Source of the DNA: Gammaproteobacteria bacterium
GTDB taxonomy: Bacteria > Pseudomonadota > Gammaproteobacteria > Pseudomonadales > Azotimanducaceae
Length of the DNA stretch: 45,793 bases
Assembly: GCA_009837725.1 (NCBI GenBank)
Contig: VXSY01000110.1
Location: 38,376-84,168 of the forward strand
Direction: 5' to 3'
Shown here: positions 25,901 to 34,203 of the stretch, piece by piece
Layout: each line of letters begins with the position of its first letter
Numbering within the stretch: position 1 is the first letter of the stretch
The notes under the pieces: generated by a model
What the model saw: the letters and a program-made list of their open reading frames with translations, nothing else
The model's database searches: none
Told to the model about the DNA's origin: nothing
Made by a program: the position numbers and the translations under genes

Positions 25901-26832
25901 ACCGTGATGCTGGTTTCGGCGACGTTGGTGGCGAGGACGATGCGCCGTCGGCCGCCCGGGGCGAACACGCGCTGCTGCTCCTTGGGCGGCAAGCGGGCAT
26001 AGAGCGGCAGGATGTCGAAGCGATCGCCGAAGCGGCGGCGGAGCCAGTGCGACGTGTCGAAGATCTCCCGTTCGCCGGTCTGGAACACCAGCACGTCGCG
26101 GGCGCCTGAACGGGCCTTGCCGGAGTCGATCTCCTCTAGGCATCCGCCGAGGGCGTCGAGGGAATTGTCGCTCGGTTCGCGGTAGGCAACGTCCACGGGA
26201 TAGCCGCGCCCCGACACCTCCACCACCGGGGCATCGCCGAAATGGTTCGAGAACGCTGCAACGTCGATGGTGGCGCTGGTGATGAGTACCTTGAGGTCGG
26301 AGCGGCGGCCCACCAGGCGCTTGAGGTGGCCGAGCAGGAGGTCGACGTTGAGGCTACGTTCGTGCGCTTCGTCGACGATGATGGCTTCGTAGCGCCTGAG
26401 GCGTTGATCCTGCTGGATTTCCGTTAGCAGCAGGCCGTCGGTCATCACCTTGACGCAGGTTTTTTCGGACAGGCGTTCGGAGAAGCGCACGGCATAGCCC
26501 ACGTCGGCGCCGAGGGGCACTTCGAGCTCTTGGGCGATTCGCGCGGCTACGGTGCGTGCGGCGAGGCGTCTTGGCTGGGTGTGGCCGATGACGCCCTTGC
26601 GGCCGAGCCCGGCGGCGAGGCAGGCCTTGGGGAGTTGGGTGGTCTTGCCGGAGCCGGTCTCGCCAGCCACCACGACAACGGGATGGCGGCGGATCAAGTC
26701 CACAACCTCGTCGATGCGTTCGGTGATGGGCAGTTCGGCCGGAAACGACGGCGTCGGCGGTGTCAAGTTGCGGGGCGCAGGATGGCTGCGTGGGCGCCGG
26801 GGGGAGCGTTTGGGTTTCCTTTGGCCTTGCAT
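22954..26832 (-). CDS. hrpA: ATP-dependent RNA helicase HrpA
   Basis: DEAH-box helicase of the HrpA family, involved in mRNA processing and in rescue of stalled ribosomes in related bacteria. The 1292-residue product carries Walker A GETGSGKT (57-64), DEAH (154-157), SAT (185-187), the QRAGRCGR motif VI, the helicase-associated domain, and the long C-terminal DUF3418 part typical of HrpA. AAGGAG precedes the ATG at 26832. Between LHELGAL and LTDIGRTMARIPVDPRL, normally almost adjacent, about 30 extra residues occur (about 425-455) whose DNA is a palindrome (25479-25553). The reading frame is kept through it. Confidence 0.97.
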   Translation of the reverse strand: MQGQRKPKRSPRRPRSHPAPRNLTPPTPSFPAELPITERIDEVVDLIRRHPVVVVAGETGSGKTTQLPKACLAAGLGRKGVIGHTQPRRLAARTVAARIAQELEVPLGADVGYAVRFSERLSEKTCVKVMTDGLLLTEIQQDQRLRRYEAIIVDEAHERSLNVDLLLGHLKRLVGRRSDLKVLITSATIDVAAFSNHFGDAPVVEVSGRGYPVDVAYREPSDNSLDALGGCLEEIDSGKARSGARDVLVFQTGEREIFDTSHWLRRRFGDRFDILPLYARLPPKEQQRVFAPGGRRRIVLATNVAETSITVPNIGFVVDPGLARISRYSYRSKLQRLPIEAISQASAAQRAGRCGRVAPGVCFRLYDETDFEARPAYTDPELKRTNLASVVLTMRAFRLGDISTFPFLDPPDPRAVRDAVRLLHELGALRPASNALPSGAGRPALAGTRRARKHDDVDDELTDIGRTMARIPVDPRLARMLIEASRRGCLTEVSIVVAGLAVQDPRLRPLDRRDAADEAHRAFADDSSDFLAYVNLWRWLETTRDATTRSGFRRELERRFLSPVRVGEWRALHRQLLLSCKRLGMRFNTADADYQGVHRALIAGSLSFAGMKDDTAKERFSYAGARDLSFRIFPGSALSNRRPKWIVAAEISDTGRTYARCVAAVEPRWLEEAAGHLLRRSFSDPEWDAARGEAIVRERATLYGLPVVNNRARRLAEINAAQARDIFVREALVRGDASLKAPFLTHNQRLIRQVLARQDKARRTDLLAPEPIRTAFYLERLPDDIVGVKSFEAWLRRASPTSVAALEMTEADLVTSVQVHLAEDAFPGRLQLAAGGEAKLRYRFAPGTPDDGITAELDSGLLANAHPEDFEWLVPGFLEEKCTLLLRSLPKSARRRLGPIPDCVQQLMPVLLSKSLYRQERLTQALAQVLGSVFNVTVSPGDWHPERLPPHLAVNVRVLGPSRGRGRRGKHRVLDEDRDLAALKQRLLARVEQHMADGLRETHEREALTEFPAEGVPRQRIARTEDGQSVVYPVLVDRGATVDLLIQSSSKGQGATNRRGLARLALLAEGRASRKMRREVESDTLMPLHFAPLGTMAELVDEVLRATAWQTFFEDRPQPETRQDFDERLAAASKELPGTFQRILELARSILARRFAVAGVLERLDSPAYRAARADMESQLTEIAGKDFLSATPGTRLADIPRYLDGMEWRGHNLQGRIQRDQQGIETLARWQSRLATLREATGETETTTDLRFLLQELRITLFSQRTGTREKVSEVRLERLFQPAERAAGLR
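25479..25553. repeat. Palindromic in-frame insertion within hrpA
   Basis: Perfect 10-nt arms GCGCCCTCCG (25479-25488) and CGGAGGGCGC (25544-25553) enclose about 55 nt with further short stems. It lies exactly where HrpA proteins usually show only a short turn, and encodes Ala/Arg/Gly/Pro-rich sequence (RPASNALPSGAGRPALAG). Confidence 0.75.
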
Positions 26833-27008
26833 GGATCGCTCCTTGGAAAGCCTGCCTACCGTTCGAGCGATCTCAGCACGTTAAGACGCACCTGCACGAG
26901 TGCCTTCGCAGGACCTGTTCCACCCCTAGGCAAGGACGCCTTCTCGGCGCCAAGTCTACGGCGCGACTGGACACTCCCTCGCCGCAACGGGACGCGCCCT
27001 GCGCAGCA

Positions 27009-27035
27009 CGAGGACCCCAAAAAAGCGCCCGGGTG
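27009..27035 (-). terminator. Possible intrinsic terminator after the VWA gene
   Basis: On the minus strand, immediately after the stop codon, AGCACCCGGGCGCT is followed by TTTTTT. The stem is short and imperfect (AAATAGC pairing with GCTTTTT), but the T-run and position fit the end of the moxR-VWA transcript. Confidence 0.45.
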
Positions 27036-28199
27036 CTATTTCGAGAGCGTGTTCATGCCCTCTTCGAGGCCGCGGATGGTGAGGGGGTACATCTCACCGT
27101 CCACCAGGTCCTGCGTCATGGCGACCGAGGTGGAATACTCCCACGTCTCCTGCGGCGTCGGGTTGATCCACACCAGCTTGTCGTAGATTTGTGTGAAGCG
27201 GCTCAGCCACAACGCGCCCGGTTCCTCGTTCCAGTGCTCGACGCTGCCGCCGGCGTGGGTGATCTCGTAGGGTGCCATGGTGGCGTCGCCGACGAACACC
27301 ACCTTGTAGTCGTGGGCGTACTTGTTGAGGATTTCCCAGGTTGGGATGCGCTCGTTCATGCGCCGCCGGTTGTCCTTCCACACCGATTCATAGATGAAGT
27401 TGTGGAAGTAGTAGCTTTCCAGATGCTTGAACTCGGTGCGGGTGGCGGAGAAGAGCTCCTCGCAGATTTTCACGTGCGCGTCCATGGAGCCGCCGATGTC
27501 GAAGAACGCCAGCACCTTCACCGTGTTGCGCCGTTCCGGGCGCATCTGGATGTCGAGCATGCCGCCGTTGTGGGCGGTGGAGCGGATGGTGTTGTCCATG
27601 TCCAGCTCTTCGTCCGCGCCGGTGCGGGCAAACTTGCGCAGGCGTCTCAGCGCCATCTTGATGTTGCGGGTGCCTAGCTCCACCGAATCGTCGAGGTTTT
27701 TGTACTGGCGCTGATCCCAGACCTTCTTGGCCTTGCGCTTCTTGCCGCGGCCCTGGCCGGGGCCGTCCCTGCCCTGGCGTTCGGCATTGCCCTTTTCGCC
27801 GTCCTTACCCTCTTCGCCCTCCTCGGCCTTCTTCGCCTCTTCCTCCTGCGCCTTGCGGAATGCCTCGATCAGCTTTTCGAGGCCGCCCAAGGACTCGATC
27901 TTGGCGAGTTCTTCAGGCGTCAGGGAACGTTCGAACTCGCGCCGCAGCCACTCGTCCGGGATGAGGGATTCAAGGAGGCCCTGCAGGTCTTCGAGCCCCT
28001 TGAAATAGGCGCTGAAGGCGCGGTCGAACTTGTCGTAGTTCTTTTCGTCCTTGACCATGCAGGTGCGGGCGAGAAGGTAGAAGTCGTCGACGTTGCTGTA
28101 CACCACGTTGCGGTCCAATGCCGCCAGGAGGTCCATAAGCTCGCGAATGGTCACCGGCACCTTGTAGCGGCGCAGTGTGAGGAAGAAGTTGATCAACAC
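27036..28199 (-). CDS. VWA domain protein, CoxE-like
   Basis: The 387-residue product has an N-terminal helical part (MLINFFLTLRRYKVPVTIREL), a highly charged linker rich in Lys, Glu and Gly (about 130-165) and a von Willebrand factor A domain with a MIDAS-like FFDIGGSMD motif (DxGxS) near residue 235. Proteins of this type act with MoxR ATPases as chaperones that insert cofactors or metals, or activate target complexes. The start is GTG at 28199 with GGAGAG upstream. It follows the MoxR gene by about 50 nt, so the pair is probably co-transcribed; the client protein is not evident, although the fused molybdenum hydroxylase elsewhere in the window is a possible one (speculative). Confidence 0.9.
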   Translation of the reverse strand: MLINFFLTLRRYKVPVTIRELMDLLAALDRNVVYSNVDDFYLLARTCMVKDEKNYDKFDRAFSAYFKGLEDLQGLLESLIPDEWLRREFERSLTPEELAKIESLGGLEKLIEAFRKAQEEEAKKAEEGEEGKDGEKGNAERQGRDGPGQGRGKKRKAKKVWDQRQYKNLDDSVELGTRNIKMALRRLRKFARTGADEELDMDNTIRSTAHNGGMLDIQMRPERRNTVKVLAFFDIGGSMDAHVKICEELFSATRTEFKHLESYYFHNFIYESVWKDNRRRMNERIPTWEILNKYAHDYKVVFVGDATMAPYEITHAGGSVEHWNEEPGALWLSRFTQIYDKLVWINPTPQETWEYSTSVAMTQDLVDGEMYPLTIRGLEEGMNTLSK

Positions 28200-28248
28200 G
28201 TTGGGCGTCTCTCCGCTTACTTCGACGGACGGTGTTTGGACGGTGTGC

Positions 28249-29097
28249 CTAGCCCCGGCTATCGCGCCGGTTCATGAAGGCCAGCCGTTCGAGCAGGTGC
28301 ACGTCCTGCTCGTTCTTCACGAGCGCCCCGTACAGCGGCGGAATCGCCTTGGACGGATCGCGGTTTGTCAGGATTTCGTCGGGAATATCGTCTGCCATCA
28401 AGAGTTTGAGCCAGTCGATGAGCTCTGAGGTCGAGGGCTTTTTCTTCAGCCCCGGCACCTTGCGCACGTCGAAGAAGATCTCCATCGCCTCCTTGACCAA
28501 GTGATCCTTGATCTCGGGATGGTGCACTTCGATGATCTGCTGCATCGTTTCCCGATCCGGGAAGTTGATGTAGTGGAAGAAGCAGCGGCGCAGGAATGCG
28601 TCCGGCAGCTCCTTTTCGTTGTTTGAGGTGATGACGACGATGGGGCGGTGGTGCGCCTTTACCGTCTCGCTCGTCTCGTACACGAAGAACTCCATGCGAT
28701 CGAGTTCCTGCAGGAGGTCGTTCGGGAACTCGATGTCGGCCTTGTCGATCTCGTCGATCAGGCGCACGACTCGCTCGGACGCCTCGCAGGCGTCCCAGAC
28801 CTTGCCCTTCTTGAGGTCGTTGCGGATGTCCTGCACCCGATCGTCGCCGAGCTGGGAATCGCGCAGGCGGGAGACCGCATCGTATTCGTAAAGGCCCTGG
28901 AGCGCTTTCGTTTGCGACTTGATGTGCCAGGTGATGAGGCGGAGGTCGTAGGTCTTGGCGATCTCCTCCGCTAGCAGGGTCTTGCCGGTGCCGGGCTCGC
29001 CCTTGATGAGCAGGGGCCGCTCCAGCTTGATGGCCGCATCCACGGCCATCGACAGCTCGTCGGTCGAAATGTAAGTGTCGGTGCTGTCGAACTTCAT
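28249..29097 (-). CDS. MoxR family AAA+ ATPase
   Basis: AAA+ ATPase that works with VWA-domain partners in protein maturation. The 282-residue product shows Walker A GEPGTGKT (33-40), Walker B VVRLIDEID (110-118), sensor 1 ITSNNEKELPDAFLRRC and a C-terminal lid domain. I use the ATG at 29097; another ATG at 29109 lies only one base after AAGGAG, which favours the later start. An in-frame extension to 29403 overlaps the next gene and is Arg-rich, so it is rejected. Upstream of and next to the VWA gene. Confidence 0.93.
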   Translation of the reverse strand: MKFDSTDTYISTDELSMAVDAAIKLERPLLIKGEPGTGKTLLAEEIAKTYDLRLITWHIKSQTKALQGLYEYDAVSRLRDSQLGDDRVQDIRNDLKKGKVWDACEASERVVRLIDEIDKADIEFPNDLLQELDRMEFFVYETSETVKAHHRPIVVITSNNEKELPDAFLRRCFFHYINFPDRETMQQIIEVHHPEIKDHLVKEAMEIFFDVRKVPGLKKKPSTSELIDWLKLLMADDIPDEILTNRDPSKAIPPLYGALVKNEQDVHLLERLAFMNRRDSRG

Positions 29098-29171
29098 CCG
29101 GCTGTCCATCTCCTTTGCGTGAGAGCCTTGGCGGCAGCGTTCCGACCTGGAGGTGCCGCAGACAAAAGCGG

Positions 29172-29585
29172 CTACTTTACCTGCTTTGGTGCGCCCAATG
29201 CACCCTCGGCGTCGATTTGTGCTTCCGGGGCGCCGGCAGGGCGAGGGCGGAAGCGCCGCAGGATCGCGTGGCCGACGCCGCGCAGGCTCAAGGCGGCGAT
29301 GTAGGCCGCGCAGAAGCCGGTGGCGGCCGCGCCCAACAGCCGCCAGGGCGGCCCGGGGTCCATGCCGGCTTCGAAAAAGGTACGGAACACCGCCACGACC
29401 CACGCCGGCGCGAGATGGGCCTCGTCAAATCGATACGGCGCGAGCCCCAGCATCAATACCAGTGCCGGCACGAACCAGCGCAGCCCACTGAGCAGCGGAA
29501 AGCGACGCAGCAGCAAGAACGCGAGCGCGGCCAAGCCGACGCCGGAGACGCCGGCGACCCACCAGGCAATGGCGTGGGAGCTCAT
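29172..29585 (-). CDS. Conserved small membrane protein
   Basis: The 137-residue product has about three hydrophobic segments: AIAWWVAGVSGVGLAALAFLLL (about 5-26), GLRWFVPALVLMLGLAPY (about 34-51) and LLGAAATGFCAAYIAALSL (about 83-101), followed by a basic, Ala/Pro-rich tail. The segment LAPYRFDEAHLAPAWVVAVFRTFFE is typical of a small conserved inner-membrane family in gammaproteobacteria. Its start overlaps the stop of the YcgN-family gene by 4 nt (ATGA), so it closes the dnaX operon. Function unknown. Confidence 0.75.
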   Translation of the reverse strand: MSSHAIAWWVAGVSGVGLAALAFLLLRRFPLLSGLRWFVPALVLMLGLAPYRFDEAHLAPAWVVAVFRTFFEAGMDPGPPWRLLGAAATGFCAAYIAALSLRGVGHAILRRFRPRPAGAPEAQIDAEGALGAPKQVK

Positions 29586-30118
29586 TCATCCACCCACCGC
29601 ACGATCTGCTCCTGCAAGCGGCCCGCGTGCCAGGCCGCAAGCTCCTGCGGATGCACGGAGGACTCCGAGACGACGTTGCCGGCGACGCTGATGCCGGCTT
29701 CGTGGACCGTGTTCGGATTTCCCGATACCAGCGGATGCCACCACGCCAGTTCGCGTCCCTCGTCGAGGCGCCGGTAGGCGCACGATTTCGGTAGCCAAGA
29801 GAGCGTGTGGATGCCTTCGATGTCGAGTTTGATGCAGTCTGGGACGTAGTCCTGGCGTTTCGGGTATTGGGTGCAACGGCAGCTCTCGAGATCCAGCAGG
29901 CGGCAGGCGATGGCGGCGGTTTGTACCTCGCCTGTGTCCTGATCCTCGGTCTTGAGCAGGCAGCACCGGCCGCAGCCGTCGCAGAGGGACTCCCATTCCT
30001 CGTCGGTCATCTCGTCCAAGCGCTTGCGGCGCCAGAAGGGCTCTTCACTGGCGGTCGCGGCGCCTGCGGCCGACGCCTCCGTCAGTTTCTTCTGCTTGCG
30101 GCGCTTTCGCCACCTCAT
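29582..30118 (-). CDS. YcgN (UPF0260) family cysteine-cluster protein
   Basis: The 178-residue product has the family features: FWRRKRLDEMTDEEWESLCDGCGRCCLLK, then CRLLDLESCRCTQYPKRQDYVPDC, PKSCAYRRLDEGREL and LVSGNPNTVHEAGIS. The many conserved cysteines (CDGCGRCC, CRC, DC) suggest metal or iron-sulfur binding of the YkgJ type. The Lys/Arg-rich N-terminal 20 residues are an extension over the usual start. It overlaps rnd by 4 nt and the next membrane-protein gene by 4 nt, so the three are translationally coupled. Its biochemical role is not established. Confidence 0.92.
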   Translation of the reverse strand: MRWRKRRKQKKLTEASAAGAATASEEPFWRRKRLDEMTDEEWESLCDGCGRCCLLKTEDQDTGEVQTAAIACRLLDLESCRCTQYPKRQDYVPDCIKLDIEGIHTLSWLPKSCAYRRLDEGRELAWWHPLVSGNPNTVHEAGISVAGNVVSESSVHPQELAAWHAGRLQEQIVRWVDE

Positions 30119-31416
30119 GTCGGCAAACCTCCGAGCCGGCGGCGAAACTCGTCGCCCAGCAAGCTCTCACGCCACGCACCGAACCACGGCGGCAGGTCGC
30201 CATGCTCGCGCCAGTGCAACACGCACGACTCCATGTCGCGCCTGCGCGCAAGCAACTCCGGCGCCATGCCCAGACGCTCGGCGCAAGCCTTGGCGAAGTT
30301 TCGAAGCGCCGTCGCGAGTTCGCCTTGGCGACGGCTCAAGGGTTCGGGCAGGCGTGGTGGAGGGCTTGGGTCCTCCCGACCCCTGGCGTGTGTTTGCAGC
30401 AAGGCCTTGCCGTAGCGACGACGCAAGCCCTTGGGCAATGCATCCAGCGACGGCGACCGATGCTCGTTCAGGGCAAGGCCAAACAGCGCGTCGTCGCGGG
30501 CGAGGTGGGCACGCGGCATGTCGCGCCGTCGCGCCTCGCGCTCGCGCCATGTGATCAGGCTGCGCAGGATGGCAAGCTGGCGGCGGGACAGACGGCGCGC
30601 CCCGGACACGCTGCGGTAATGCTCCTCCGGTGGTGGCCGTCGCACCAGCAGCCGTGCCATTTCCTCCATCGCCCAGTCGAGCCTGCCCAGGCGTTCGAGC
30701 TCTGCGCCGACGCGTTCCCACACCGGCAGCAGGTATTCCACATCCTCGCGGGCATAGGAAAGCTGCTCCGGCGAAAGCGGTCGTCGCAGCCAGTTGGAAC
30801 GGGTGGAGTGCTTGGCGAGGGCAATGCCGAGGTGGCGTTCCACCAGAGCCGCGTAGCCGACGCCGTATTCCGGCGTGACAAAGGCATGGGCAAGCTGGGT
30901 GTCGATCACGTGCTGCGGCAGGACGCCGAGATGGCAGTCGATGACCTCGAGGTCTTCGGAAAGCGAGTGCATGACCTTGAGCCTCGTCGGATCCGTCATC
31001 GCCCGAGCGAGGGAGTCGAAGCTCGCGTCGGCTTGGCCGTCCACCAAGGCGATGCCGTGTTCGCTGGCAATCTGATACAGCGCCGGTATTGGAAAGAACG
31101 TGTCGGTGCGCATGAACTCGGTGTCGAGCCCCAAGGTCCCCTGCGCCGGCACCGCGGCTTCGATGGCCGCGTCGTCCACCAACAGCGGCGAGGAGCCTTC
31201 AGCTTGGGGGAGCGCGAGGGGCTTCCCCTCGCTAGAGGAGCCTTCAGCTTGGGGGAGCGCGAGGGGCTTCCCCTCGCTAGAGGAGCCCTCAGCATGGGGG
31301 AGTGCGGATGGGGCGCCTTCGGCGGTGGGGCTCAGAAGTTCCGCGCCAGCGGAACTTCCAACGCGCCCGCCAGGGCGCGCGCCCTCAGGAAACGACACGA
31401 CGACCCTGCAGGGCAT
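30115..31416 (-). CDS. rnd: Ribonuclease D with a repeat-encoded N-terminal extension
   Basis: 3'-5' exonuclease that trims tRNA precursors. The DEDD motifs are clear ([39 protein letters not shown]), followed by the HRDC domains. From [10 protein letters not shown] onward the protein has about 355 residues, a little short of normal because the native first residues are replaced. Before that, the open frame continues through three copies of a 45-nt tandem repeat encoding [15 protein letters not shown]-like units and a palindrome, to an ATG at 31416 that overlaps recR by 32 nt. Translation may start there, or within the repeats (for example a TTG at 31182, with GAAGG upstream). The 45-nt period keeps the frame, which favours translation. 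Start confidence is low, gene confidence high. Confidence 0.9.
   Translation of the reverse strand: MPCRVVVSFPEGARPGGRVGSSAGAELLSPTAEGAPSALPHAEGSSSEGKPLALPQAEGSSSEGKPLALPQAEGSSPLLVDDAAIEAAVPAQGTLGLDTEFMRTDTFFPIPALYQIASEHGIALVDGQADASFDSLARAMTDPTRLKVMHSLSEDLEVIDCHLGVLPQHVIDTQLAHAFVTPEYGVGYAALVERHLGIALAKHSTRSNWLRRPLSPEQLSYAREDVEYLLPVWERVGAELERLGRLDWAMEEMARLLVRRPPPEEHYRSVSGARRLSRRQLAILRSLITWREREARRRDMPRAHLARDDALFGLALNEHRSPSLDALPKGLRRRYGKALLQTHARGREDPSPPPRLPEPLSRRQGELATALRNFAKACAERLGMAPELLARRRDMESCVLHWREHGDLPPWFGAWRESLLGDEFRRRLGGLPT
31190..31324. repeat. Three tandem copies of a 45-bp unit in the 5' end of rnd
   Basis: Copies span 31190-31234, 31235-31279 and 31280-31324. The first two are identical; the third matches in its first half and then diverges. 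Each full unit contains a hairpin (GAGGGG and CCCCTC around CTT). The period of 15 codons keeps the rnd frame. Confidence 0.9.
31333..31382. repeat. Two-stem palindromic repeat between recR and rnd
   Basis: Stem one: CGCGCCC (31362-31368) and GGGCGCG (31373-31379). Stem two: perfect GAAGTTCCGC (31335-31344) and GCGGAACTTC (31349-31358) with a 4-nt loop. The order and first stem match the gspH and moaA copies. The second stem has both arms changed in a compensatory way relative to GCAGTTGC/GCAACTGC, so the structure rather than the sequence is conserved. It begins directly after the recR stop codon (31385-31387). Confidence 0.85.
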
Positions 31417-31984
31417 GAACGATGGTGCCACCGTCGGTGTACTCGAGCTCGCCGCCCACCGGAACGCCGTGGGCGATGCGGCTGAGACTGGCGCCGGTGC
31501 CGCGCAGCGCCTCGGCGATGTAGTGCGCGGTTGCCTCGCCTTCGACGGTGGGGTTGGTGGCGAGGATGACCTCCTCCGCACCCTGGCCGGTCACGCGCTC
31601 GGCCAGATCGACGATACCGAGTTCCTCCGGCCCCACCCCATCGAGCGGCGACAGGCGACCGTGGAGCACGAAGTAGCGGCCGCCATAGGCACCGGATTGC
31701 TCGATCGCGACGATGTCGGAGGGCGACTCGACGATGCACAGGAGCTTCGGATCCCGCTTCGCATTGGCGCAGATGCCACAGAGCTCGGTTTCCGACAAGG
31801 TGCGACAGCCACGGCAGCGCATGACCCGATCGGCCGCTTCGCTCAAGGCTGCGGCAAGGGCGCGGGCGCCGGGCCGGTTGTGCTGCAGCAGATGCAGGGC
31901 GGTACGCACAGCGGTTTTGGGGCCCACCCCCGGAAGCGTCTGCAGCGCCTCCACAAGGCGATCGATGAGGGGACTGATGCGCAT
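31385..31984 (-). CDS. recR: Recombination protein RecR
   Basis: Works with RecF and RecO to load RecA in gap repair. The 199-residue product has the helix-hairpin-helix ([20 protein letters not shown]), the zinc finger with [16 protein letters not shown], and the TOPRIM domain ([17 protein letters not shown], then [15 protein letters not shown] and [17 protein letters not shown]-like ending). All are diagnostic. It lies 27 nt after ybaB in the classic dnaX-ybaB-recR order. Confidence 0.98.
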   Translation of the reverse strand: MRISPLIDRLVEALQTLPGVGPKTAVRTALHLLQHNRPGARALAAALSEAADRVMRCRGCRTLSETELCGICANAKRDPKLLCIVESPSDIVAIEQSGAYGGRYFVLHGRLSPLDGVGPEELGIVDLAERVTGQGAEEVILATNPTVEGEATAHYIAEALRGTGASLSRIAHGVPVGGELEYTDGGTIVHALQGRRVVS

Positions 31985-32011
31985 GCAGGCTGCGGCGTTT
32001 GTTCGCCGTGC

Positions 32012-32344
32012 CTAAAGCAGCGACTTGAGGTCTGGGGGCAAGTTCACCCCCCGTGTCAGCGACGCCATCTGCTCCTTCTGGAACTCCCGCAGTCGCCGCG
32101 ATGCATCCGTCACGGCAGCGGCCACCAAATCCTCGACCATCGTCCGCTCGTCCTCGGAAAGGCCCGCCAGCACGGTGGGATCGATCTCGGCACTAAGCGC
32201 CTCGTAGCTGCCGTTGATGGTCACCTTGACCATGCCAGCACCGCTCTCGCCGGTGACGCGAGCCTTGCTCATCTCGCTGCCCAGCTCCTCCACGGCACGC
32301 TTCATGGATTGCGCTTGCTGGAAAAGGTCGCCAATGCCCTTCAT
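32012..32344 (-). CDS. ybaB: Nucleoid-associated protein YbaB/EbfC
   Basis: Small DNA-binding protein of the YbaB/EbfC family. The 110-residue product begins MKGIGDLFQQAQSMKRAVEEL, contains GAGMVKVTINGSYEALSAEID and the C-terminal VAAAVTDASRRLREFQKEQM helix, all typical. Its ATG overlaps the dnaX stop by 4 nt (ATGA). Conserved neighbour of dnaX and recR. Confidence 0.97.
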   Translation of the reverse strand: MKGIGDLFQQAQSMKRAVEELGSEMSKARVTGESGAGMVKVTINGSYEALSAEIDPTVLAGLSEDERTMVEDLVAAAVTDASRRLREFQKEQMASLTRGVNLPPDLKSLL

Positions 32345-34203
32345 TCGCTCGCTCCTTGGCTCGCCGGCGCGATGGGCGTGACACTCTCGATCCGACCGTC
32401 GAACTCATCGATTAGGTTCCGTGCGGCATCATCCTGCATCAAAGCCCGCCGCGCCGCCTCCTCTTGCTGCGCCCGGATGCGCGCCCGTCGCGCCGCCGGC
32501 GTCTCCTGCGCCAGAGCGCCGATTTCGATGGCGACGCGCACGGCATGTCCGGCGTAGCGGGAAGCGAGGTTCGCCACCTCGGCGCGCTGCTTGTCGTTGA
32601 GGATCGCCTCGTGCCCCGGATCGAGGCCGATGCGCCAGGCATTGTCGCCCTTTTCGAGCAGGTTGGCGTTTTCTAGCACCATTGCCGTCACGCCCTGCGG
32701 CGCCATGGCCGCGACGATCTCGTGCCACTCGCCGGATGCCTGCCGGTCGGGGGACTCCGCCGCGGTCGGGACGGTTGCCGGTGGCGGGACGCGGTCCTCC
32801 GGGAGAGGTTCTGGCACGGGTCCGACCGCAGCGGGCGACTCTGATCGCGTGGGTTCGTCTGGAGGGAGGGCGTCCCGCCCTCCATCTCGCCCGTCAGGTA
32901 GCGGCGTTTGCTCCATCGCCGGATGCGGCGGTTCCGCATACGCCGGTTCCGGCGGTGCCGGCGTCACCGGAGGCGCGGCTTCGGGCACGGCGTGTCCATC
33001 CATCGGGCGACCCGTCACGCGCCCATCGTGTGCCTTTTCCTCCGCCGGTGGTGCGGCCGCCCTTTGGCTTGGCGGCCCCGCGCTTGGTTCCGGCTTGCTT
33101 CTCTGGTCACTGGAGCGGCGTTCATCCCCGCCCTCCCCCGATGGCTCGAACGCGGCCAGCCGAAGGAGGGTCATGTCGAAGCCCACCTTTAGATCCGGCG
33201 CGAACTGCATGTCGCGCCCCCCCATGAGGGTGATCTGATAGCAAAGTTGCAGATCCTCCGCCGAGAATCGCCCCTGGAACCGGGTTAGCGATGCATCCGG
33301 TGCCACCTCCAGCTCCGCCGCGACCGCCAAGTCGTGGAATGCCCGCTGCAGCCCCTCCACCACGTCGGGCAGGCTGGCGGCGCGGTCGGCGAGCGCGTCG
33401 CCGGCGGCAAGCAGTTGCTGCACGTCGTGGTCGGCGAGTGCGGCAAGGAGTGCCCCCACCTCGTCGCTTCGCACGACGCCAAGCATCTCGGTCACCTCCG
33501 CCTCGCGCACGCTGCCACCGCCATGCGCCACGGCTTGGTCCGTGATCGACAAGGCATCCCTCATGCTGCCGTCAGCAGCGCGGGCGATGACACGCAGCGC
33601 TCCGGCCTCCGCATCGATGCTCTCGCGCTCGAGGATTTGCGTGAGCTGGGTCTCAATTGTGGCCGGGCGCATGTTCTTGAGATTCAGTTGCAGGCAGCGA
33701 GAGAGCACGGTGACCGGGATGCGGCGCGCCTCCGTAGTCGCCAGCACGAACTTGACGTGCTCGGGGGGTTCTTCGAGCGTCTTCAGCAGGGCGTTGAAGC
33801 TGGAGGTGGACAGCATGTGTACCTCGTCGATGAGATACACCTTGTAGCGGCCGTTCGTGGGCAGGTATTGCACGTTGTTCAGAAGCTCGCGGGTGTCGTC
33901 CACGCCGGTGCGAGAAGCGGCATCCACCTCGATCAGATCCACGAAGCGCCCGGCGACGATGTCCTGGCAAGCCCCGCACTCCCCGCACGGCGTCGAGGTG
34001 ACGCCGGTCTCGCAATTGAGGCAGTTGGCGAGGATGCGCGCCAAGGTGGTCTTGCCGACGCCGCGGGTGCCGGTGAACAGATACGCGTGGTGCAGTTGGC
34101 CGAGGTCCAGGGCGTTCTTGAGGGCGCGCACGGCATGTTCCTGACCGACCACGTCGTCGAAACCACGCGGGCGGTACTTCCGCGCCAGCACTTGATAGCT
34201 CAT
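32341..34203 (-). CDS. dnaX: DNA polymerase III subunit gamma/tau
   Basis: Clamp-loader ATPase and organiser of the replisome. The 620-residue product shows Walker A GTRGVGKT (45-52), the zinc site cysteines C64, C73, C76 and C79, Walker B with YLIDEVHMLS, and the sensor motif ATTEARRIPVTVLSRC. The C-terminal part has a Pro/Glu-rich linker (about 375-490) followed by a tau-type domain. The linker includes DGRDGGRDALPPDEPT, encoded by a copy of a palindromic repeat (32858-32883). I saw no A-rich slippery heptamer of the kind used for gamma synthesis in E. coli, but did not search every frame. The ATG at 34203 overlaps the divergent gene's start. Confidence 0.96.
   Translation of the reverse strand: MSYQVLARKYRPRGFDDVVGQEHAVRALKNALDLGQLHHAYLFTGTRGVGKTTLARILANCLNCETGVTSTPCGECGACQDIVAGRFVDLIEVDAASRTGVDDTRELLNNVQYLPTNGRYKVYLIDEVHMLSTSSFNALLKTLEEPPEHVKFVLATTEARRIPVTVLSRCLQLNLKNMRPATIETQLTQILERESIDAEAGALRVIARAADGSMRDALSITDQAVAHGGGSVREAEVTEMLGVVRSDEVGALLAALADHDVQQLLAAGDALADRAASLPDVVEGLQRAFHDLAVAAELEVAPDASLTRFQGRFSAEDLQLCYQITLMGGRDMQFAPDLKVGFDMTLLRLAAFEPSGEGGDERRSSDQRSKPEPSAGPPSQRAAAPPAEEKAHDGRVTGRPMDGHAVPEAAPPVTPAPPEPAYAEPPHPAMEQTPLPDGRDGGRDALPPDEPTRSESPAAVGPVPEPLPEDRVPPPATVPTAAESPDRQASGEWHEIVAAMAPQGVTAMVLENANLLEKGDNAWRIGLDPGHEAILNDKQRAEVANLASRYAGHAVRVAIEIGALAQETPAARRARIRAQQEEAARRALMQDDAARNLIDEFDGRIESVTPIAPASQGASE
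32858..32883. repeat. GGAGGGCG palindrome inside the dnaX linker
   Basis: The palindrome GGAGGGCGTCCCGCCCTCC and its left flank match 10437-10461 over 25 nt with one mismatch. Here it is read in frame as part of the DnaX linker. Confidence 0.75.

Noticed and set aside
28249-29403. Longer MoxR protein starting at 29403
   Set aside because: The additional 102 residues overlap the membrane protein gene and are Arg/Pro-rich shadow sequence.
31190-31324. CRISPR array
   Set aside because: The 45-bp units are contiguous tandem repeats without spacers and lie in the rnd frame.
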